NCBI GenBank assembly: GCA_963797255.1
Contig: CAWCOV010000036.1
Span: 1-64,000, forward strand
Reading direction: 5' to 3'
From: JANXZS01 sp963797255
Lineage (GTDB): Bacteria; Acidobacteriota; Terriglobia; Terriglobales; Acidobacteriaceae
Length of the DNA stretch: 64,000 nucleotides
The translations under genes and the position numbers were made by a program. The notes under the pieces were generated by a model. It worked only from the letters and a program-made list of their open reading frames with translations. It ran no database searches and was not told the origin of the DNA. The stretch's first letter is position 1, and each line of letters opens with the position of its first letter. Shown here piece after piece: positions 60,879 through 64,000 of this stretch.

Positions 60879-63353
60879 ATGGAGACGGAAACTTTGGATC
60901 CTCAGCAGACGAAATCAACATCAGCCGGTGTAAAGGGTGAATCGGCTCCGGTGCGTGCCACCGCGAAAAAAGATGAGGCCGTGAAAGCCGCCGCTCCTCC
61001 CCCGGCCAAGCCTACCGAAGCGAAGCGCACGGATAAGCTGGCGTTTGGCATCCCTCAACTGGGCGTGACTCAGGTCGAGCGGCAGGTGCCGGTTAGCGAG
61101 CCGCCGCCGATGCCGGTAAATGCAGAACTGCAATACATTGGCAAGCCGACACCTCGCTATGACGGCAAGGCTAAGGTGACCGGTGGCGGAAAATACACCG
61201 CCGATGTGAAGTTGCCGGGAATGCTCTATGCGCACATGGTGGGGGCGACTGTTGCGCATGCCCGCGTGCTTTCGGTGGATACCAGTGCTGCGGAGCGCGC
61301 TCCGGGAGTTCGCGGTGTTCACGTTATCCAGCACGTGCTTGGCGGCGCCCAGTTGCGGGACCCCGCAAAAGAAGCGCCCTCGAAATATCCCATCGTCCGC
61401 TACTACGGTCAGCCGATTGCAGCAGTAGCGGCGACCTCGCAAGCCGCCGCGAATGATGCAGCAAAACTCGTCATCGTGAAGTACGACGTTTTGCCATTCG
61501 TTGTGGATCGGCACGCAGCCCGATCGTCAGATGCTCCCCTCGTCTATCCCGGACCGGCGGATGAGGCGGCCACAGCCGGCGGTGGCGGCGGACCTGCTGA
61601 CGTCCCCCAGGTTGGCAATGTGCATGGCCCAGAGCGCAAGAAACGTGGGGATGTCGCACACGGATTCTCCGAAGCGGATGTGGTCGTTGAAGGGGAATAC
61701 TTCACCCAGGTTCAGACGCACTCTGCGCTGGAAACGCATGGCGTGGTTGCCGACTGGAAGCCCGACGAGCTAACTGTCTACGCCTCCACACAAGGCACTT
61801 CCAGCGTTCGCAATGAGCTTGCCGCATTTTTCAAGCTGCCCAAGAACAAGGTCCGGGTGATCACGGATTTCATGGGCGGTGGTTTCGGCGCGAAATTTGG
61901 AGCAGGCAACGAAGGTGTCGTCGCAGCCGCCTTATCCCGGAAAACAAACGCACCGGTTAAGTTAATGCTCGACCGCAGGCAGGAGCACATTGTCTGCAAT
62001 CGACCCGACTCCCACCAGACTCTCAAAATTGGAGCCAAGCGCGACGGCACTCTGACTGCGATTCAGCTGACCAGCTATGGGACCGCAGGAGTTGGCACGG
62101 GAGCCGGCACTGCCGGCCCTGCCACCAACATGTACAAATGCGACAACCTGCTCACGGAGGAATACGACGTATTCATCAACGCCGGTCCTGGAGCAGCCAT
62201 GCGTGCCCCGGGGCATCCGCAAGGATGTTTCGCGCTGGAACAGTCGATCGATGAACTTGCCGAGAAACTGGACATTGACCCACTCACCTTCCGCGAAAAG
62301 ATAGATGAGAGCCCGGCCCGCAAAGTCGAGCGGCAAATCATTCTTGAGAAAACCAACTGGCGAAATCGAAAGAAGGCTGGTTCTGACACTGGCCCGCTGA
62401 AGCGTGGCATGGGTATTTCTCAATCGGTCTGGTATCGCTTCGTGAATCTCAACTCATCCTGCGAAGTCCGAATCTCGAAGGACGGCTCTATCGAACTCAC
62501 TTCGGCTGTGCAGGATATCGGTGGAGGCACCAAGACGGTTCTTGCGCAGGTTGTCGCGGAAGAGTTCGGCATTCCTCCGCAGACCGTCGTCGTTCGCATC
62601 GGCGACACTCGCTATCCGATTGGACCGGACTCTGGCGGCAGCATCACCATGGGTTCAATTACTCCTGCTGCACGCGGCGCGGCACATAAGGCAAAGCAGC
62701 GTTTCCTCTCGGCGATTGCACCTGGCCTGGGAGTCGACGCTGATCAACTCGCCATCAAGGATGGCCGCGTCACGGTTGCCTCGGACGAATCGCGTTCCTA
62801 CTCCTTGAAGCAGGCCGCAGCGAAAATGCCGACGGAGGAGATCTCAGCGCGCGCAACGCGCGTGCCGGATTACACCCGCGACAGGATCACCTACGGGGGC
62901 GTCGATTACGTCGAGCTCGCCGTCGACACCGAGACGGGCAGGGTGCACGTCGAACGCGTCTTCGGCGTTCACGATTGCGGCCGCCCCATGAATCCGCTGG
63001 GCATAACGAACCAGATCAACGGCGGAATTCTGCAGGGCATCTCCTATGCGCTCTTCGAGCAGCGCATCATGGATCCCGGCAAGGGATACATGCTCAACGC
63101 CAACCTTGAGAACTACAAGATCATGGGTGCGCGAGAAGTGCCGGAGATCGAAGTCGTCCTCGTTGAAAACTACATCGCACAAAGTTCAACCGACGCAGCC
63201 GGCATTGGAGAGTCTGCTGGAGTGATTACGTTAGCTGCGGCGGTTGCGAATGCTTTCTACAATGCGACTGGAGTACGCATGCGACGCTTACCAATGACGC
63301 CCGCGCACGTGCTTGAAGCCTTGGGTAAAGCCGGTCAGGAGAATCACGCATGA
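60879..63353 (+). CDS. Molybdopterin-binding catalytic subunit, PaoC-like
   Basis: 824 residues from the ATG at 60879, which has AGAGGAG six bases upstream. Residues 1-85 are a Lys/Pro/Ala-rich extension. The xanthine-oxidase fold follows (PRYDGKAKVTGGGKYTADV, then GGGFGAKFG, AMRAPGHPQGCFALE, DIGGGTKTVLAQVVAEEFG). The catalytic Glu lies in GIGESAG near the end. It oxidises an aldehyde or heterocycle with water as oxygen source. Two bases separate it from the iron-sulfur gene. Confidence 0.92.
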   Translation: METETLDPQQTKSTSAGVKGESAPVRATAKKDEAVKAAAPPPAKPTEAKRTDKLAFGIPQLGVTQVERQVPVSEPPPMPVNAELQYIGKPTPRYDGKAKVTGGGKYTADVKLPGMLYAHMVGATVAHARVLSVDTSAAERAPGVRGVHVIQHVLGGAQLRDPAKEAPSKYPIVRYYGQPIAAVAATSQAAANDAAKLVIVKYDVLPFVVDRHAARSSDAPLVYPGPADEAATAGGGGGPADVPQVGNVHGPERKKRGDVAHGFSEADVVVEGEYFTQVQTHSALETHGVVADWKPDELTVYASTQGTSSVRNELAAFFKLPKNKVRVITDFMGGGFGAKFGAGNEGVVAAALSRKTNAPVKLMLDRRQEHIVCNRPDSHQTLKIGAKRDGTLTAIQLTSYGTAGVGTGAGTAGPATNMYKCDNLLTEEYDVFINAGPGAAMRAPGHPQGCFALEQSIDELAEKLDIDPLTFREKIDESPARKVERQIILEKTNWRNRKKAGSDTGPLKRGMGISQSVWYRFVNLNSSCEVRISKDGSIELTSAVQDIGGGTKTVLAQVVAEEFGIPPQTVVVRIGDTRYPIGPDSGGSITMGSITPAARGAAHKAKQRFLSAIAPGLGVDADQLAIKDGRVTVASDESRSYSLKQAAAKMPTEEISARATRVPDYTRDRITYGGVDYVELAVDTETGRVHVERVFGVHDCGRPMNPLGITNQINGGILQGISYALFEQRIMDPGKGYMLNANLENYKIMGAREVPEIEVVLVENYIAQSSTDAAGIGESAGVITLAAAVANAFYNATGVRMRRLPMTPAHVLEALGKAGQENHA

Positions 63354-64000
63354 ACAAATTTTCGTTTGTTGAATGCAACACGATTAGCGAAACCCTTGAC
63401 CAGATGAATGGCAGCGCTGTTGTTAAGGCCGGCGGCATCGACCTGCTTGATCTGATGAAAGACGGCATCGTCTCCCCTCCAACGCTCATCAACATTCGCC
63501 AGGTAAAAGAACTGCGCGGCATCACAGTTTCTGATCAGGGACTCACGCTCGGCCCGCTGACTACGCTGTCGGAACTCGCTGCGCATCCTGTCATTCGCGA
63601 AAAGTACACCGCGCTCTCAGATGCAGCAGGCCACGCCGCAACTCCGCAGGTTCGCAATATGGCGACAGTGGGTGGAAACATCATGCAGCGCCAGCGCTGC
63701 TGGTACTTCCGCTCGGCTGAGTTCCCTTGCCTTAGAAAAGGCGGCGAAGAGTGCTACGCCCAAAAGGGCGAGAACCAATACCACGCCATCATGGACAACT
63801 CGGTGTGCGCAATGGTTCATCCTTCGTCGACGGCGGTACCGCTTACCGCATTCGATGCGCAGGTTGAACTGACATCGAAGAAAGGCAAGCGCACCGTCAA
63901 GCTCAATGAGTTCTATGTGAAACCGGAACAGAGCCTCACAGAAGAGAACGTTGTGAAGCCCGGCGAACTCATCACCAGCATCTTCATCCCTGTAACCGCC
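63350..64000 (+). CDS. FAD-binding subunit with four-cysteine insert, PaoB-like (cut by window end)
   Basis: At least 217 residues; the gene continues past the window. Molybdopterin dehydrogenase FAD-binding domain (VVKAGGIDLLDLMKDG, then ATPQVRNMATVGGNIMQRQR). Cys117, Cys127, Cys135 and Cys153 lie in an insertion that matches the extra [4Fe-4S] site of PaoB (YagS) and of 4-hydroxybenzoyl-CoA reductase HcrB. It links the [2Fe-2S] and FAD redox chain. ATGA overlap with the catalytic gene gives coupled translation. Subunit order here is FeS, Mo, FAD; E. coli pao is FeS, FAD, Mo. Confidence 0.92.
   Translation, partial: MNKFSFVECNTISETLDQMNGSAVVKAGGIDLLDLMKDGIVSPPTLINIRQVKELRGITVSDQGLTLGPLTTLSELAAHPVIREKYTALSDAAGHAATPQVRNMATVGGNIMQRQRCWYFRSAEFPCLRKGGEECYAQKGENQYHAIMDNSVCAMVHPSSTAVPLTAFDAQVELTSKKGKRTVKLNEFYVKPEQSLTEENVVKPGELITSIFIPVTA

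Noticed and set aside
1..64000. tRNA or rRNA genes
   Set aside because: Scanned for the TTCGA-N-TC arm with matching acceptor stems and for rRNA motifs; nothing convincing.

Overview
The window reads as a chromosomal segment from an acidobacterium, most likely subdivision 1 (Terriglobia: Koribacter/Terriglobus relatives). This is judged from protein character, not from a database search. The pointers are a von Willebrand A protein of the acidobacterial VWFA-related type, a single-chain LptC/LptA-like protein, a fused MoaD-MoaE, the gene set around rpoN/lptB, and families of short hairpin repeats between genes. Genes are dense and mostly housekeeping. I saw no tRNA, rRNA, CRISPR array, phage or intact insertion sequence.

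Layout. 1-5.1 kb: a secreted M48 protease with a beta-propeller-like tail, a short-chain dehydrogenase homologue without the classical catalytic Tyr/Lys, then a 1.2-kb non-coding island holding hairpin repeats, a probable DNA-methyltransferase remnant and a 15-bp tandem repeat. 5.1-7.3 kb: a SYLF protein, dCTP deaminase and a divergent HU-family gene with a readable promoter. 7.3-25.2 kb: a long minus-strand run. In transcription order it is lptC/A-like, lptB, rpoN, hpf, a GGDEF-EAL protein, rapZ, an MsbA-like exporter, yicC, gmk, rpoZ, coaBC, uracil-DNA glycosylase and priA. It joins LPS export, sigma-54, ribosome hibernation, nucleotide and cofactor synthesis and replication restart. 25.2-38.1 kb: two unknowns, recO-glyQ-glyS, ferredoxin, inositol-phosphatase family, Hfq-like, VWFA, MoaD-MoaE fusion, FKBP, lon and pheA. 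38.1-40.6 kb: small stress-type proteins (50-aa membrane protein, CsbD, BON) and a UbiA/MqnP prenyltransferase. 40.6-48.9 kb: bamA, a SurA-like chaperone and tamB, joined by start/stop overlaps, for outer-membrane assembly. 48.9-52.9 kb: a ThiF/MoeB-type enzyme, then ECF sigma factor, zinc-finger anti-sigma, shikimate kinase and an AI-2E-type permease. 53-57.4 kb: heme O synthase, a two-gene ABC exporter, DUF420 protein, a small membrane protein and ssb. 57.4-64 kb: a Tat-exported hydroxypyruvate-isomerase-like protein, then mocA and xdhC facing away from the three subunits of a PaoABC-like molybdenum oxidoreductase, whose last gene runs off the window.

Three themes recur. One is envelope biogenesis (lptC/A, lptB, msbA, bamA, surA-like, tamB). 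The second is molybdenum cofactor (fused molybdopterin synthase, ThiF/MoeB-type activator, MocA, XdhC and the enzyme they could serve). The third is tight translational coupling by ATGA, GTGA, TTGA or TAATG overlaps. I found no clearly new multi-gene system. The points most worth a second look are the MoaD-MoaE fusion with an internal Gly-Gly, the hairpin-repeat island with paired arm changes, the ABC exporter inside the heme-copper oxidase assembly genes, the fused Lpt bridge protein, and the degenerate active sites in the dehydrogenase and EAL domain.
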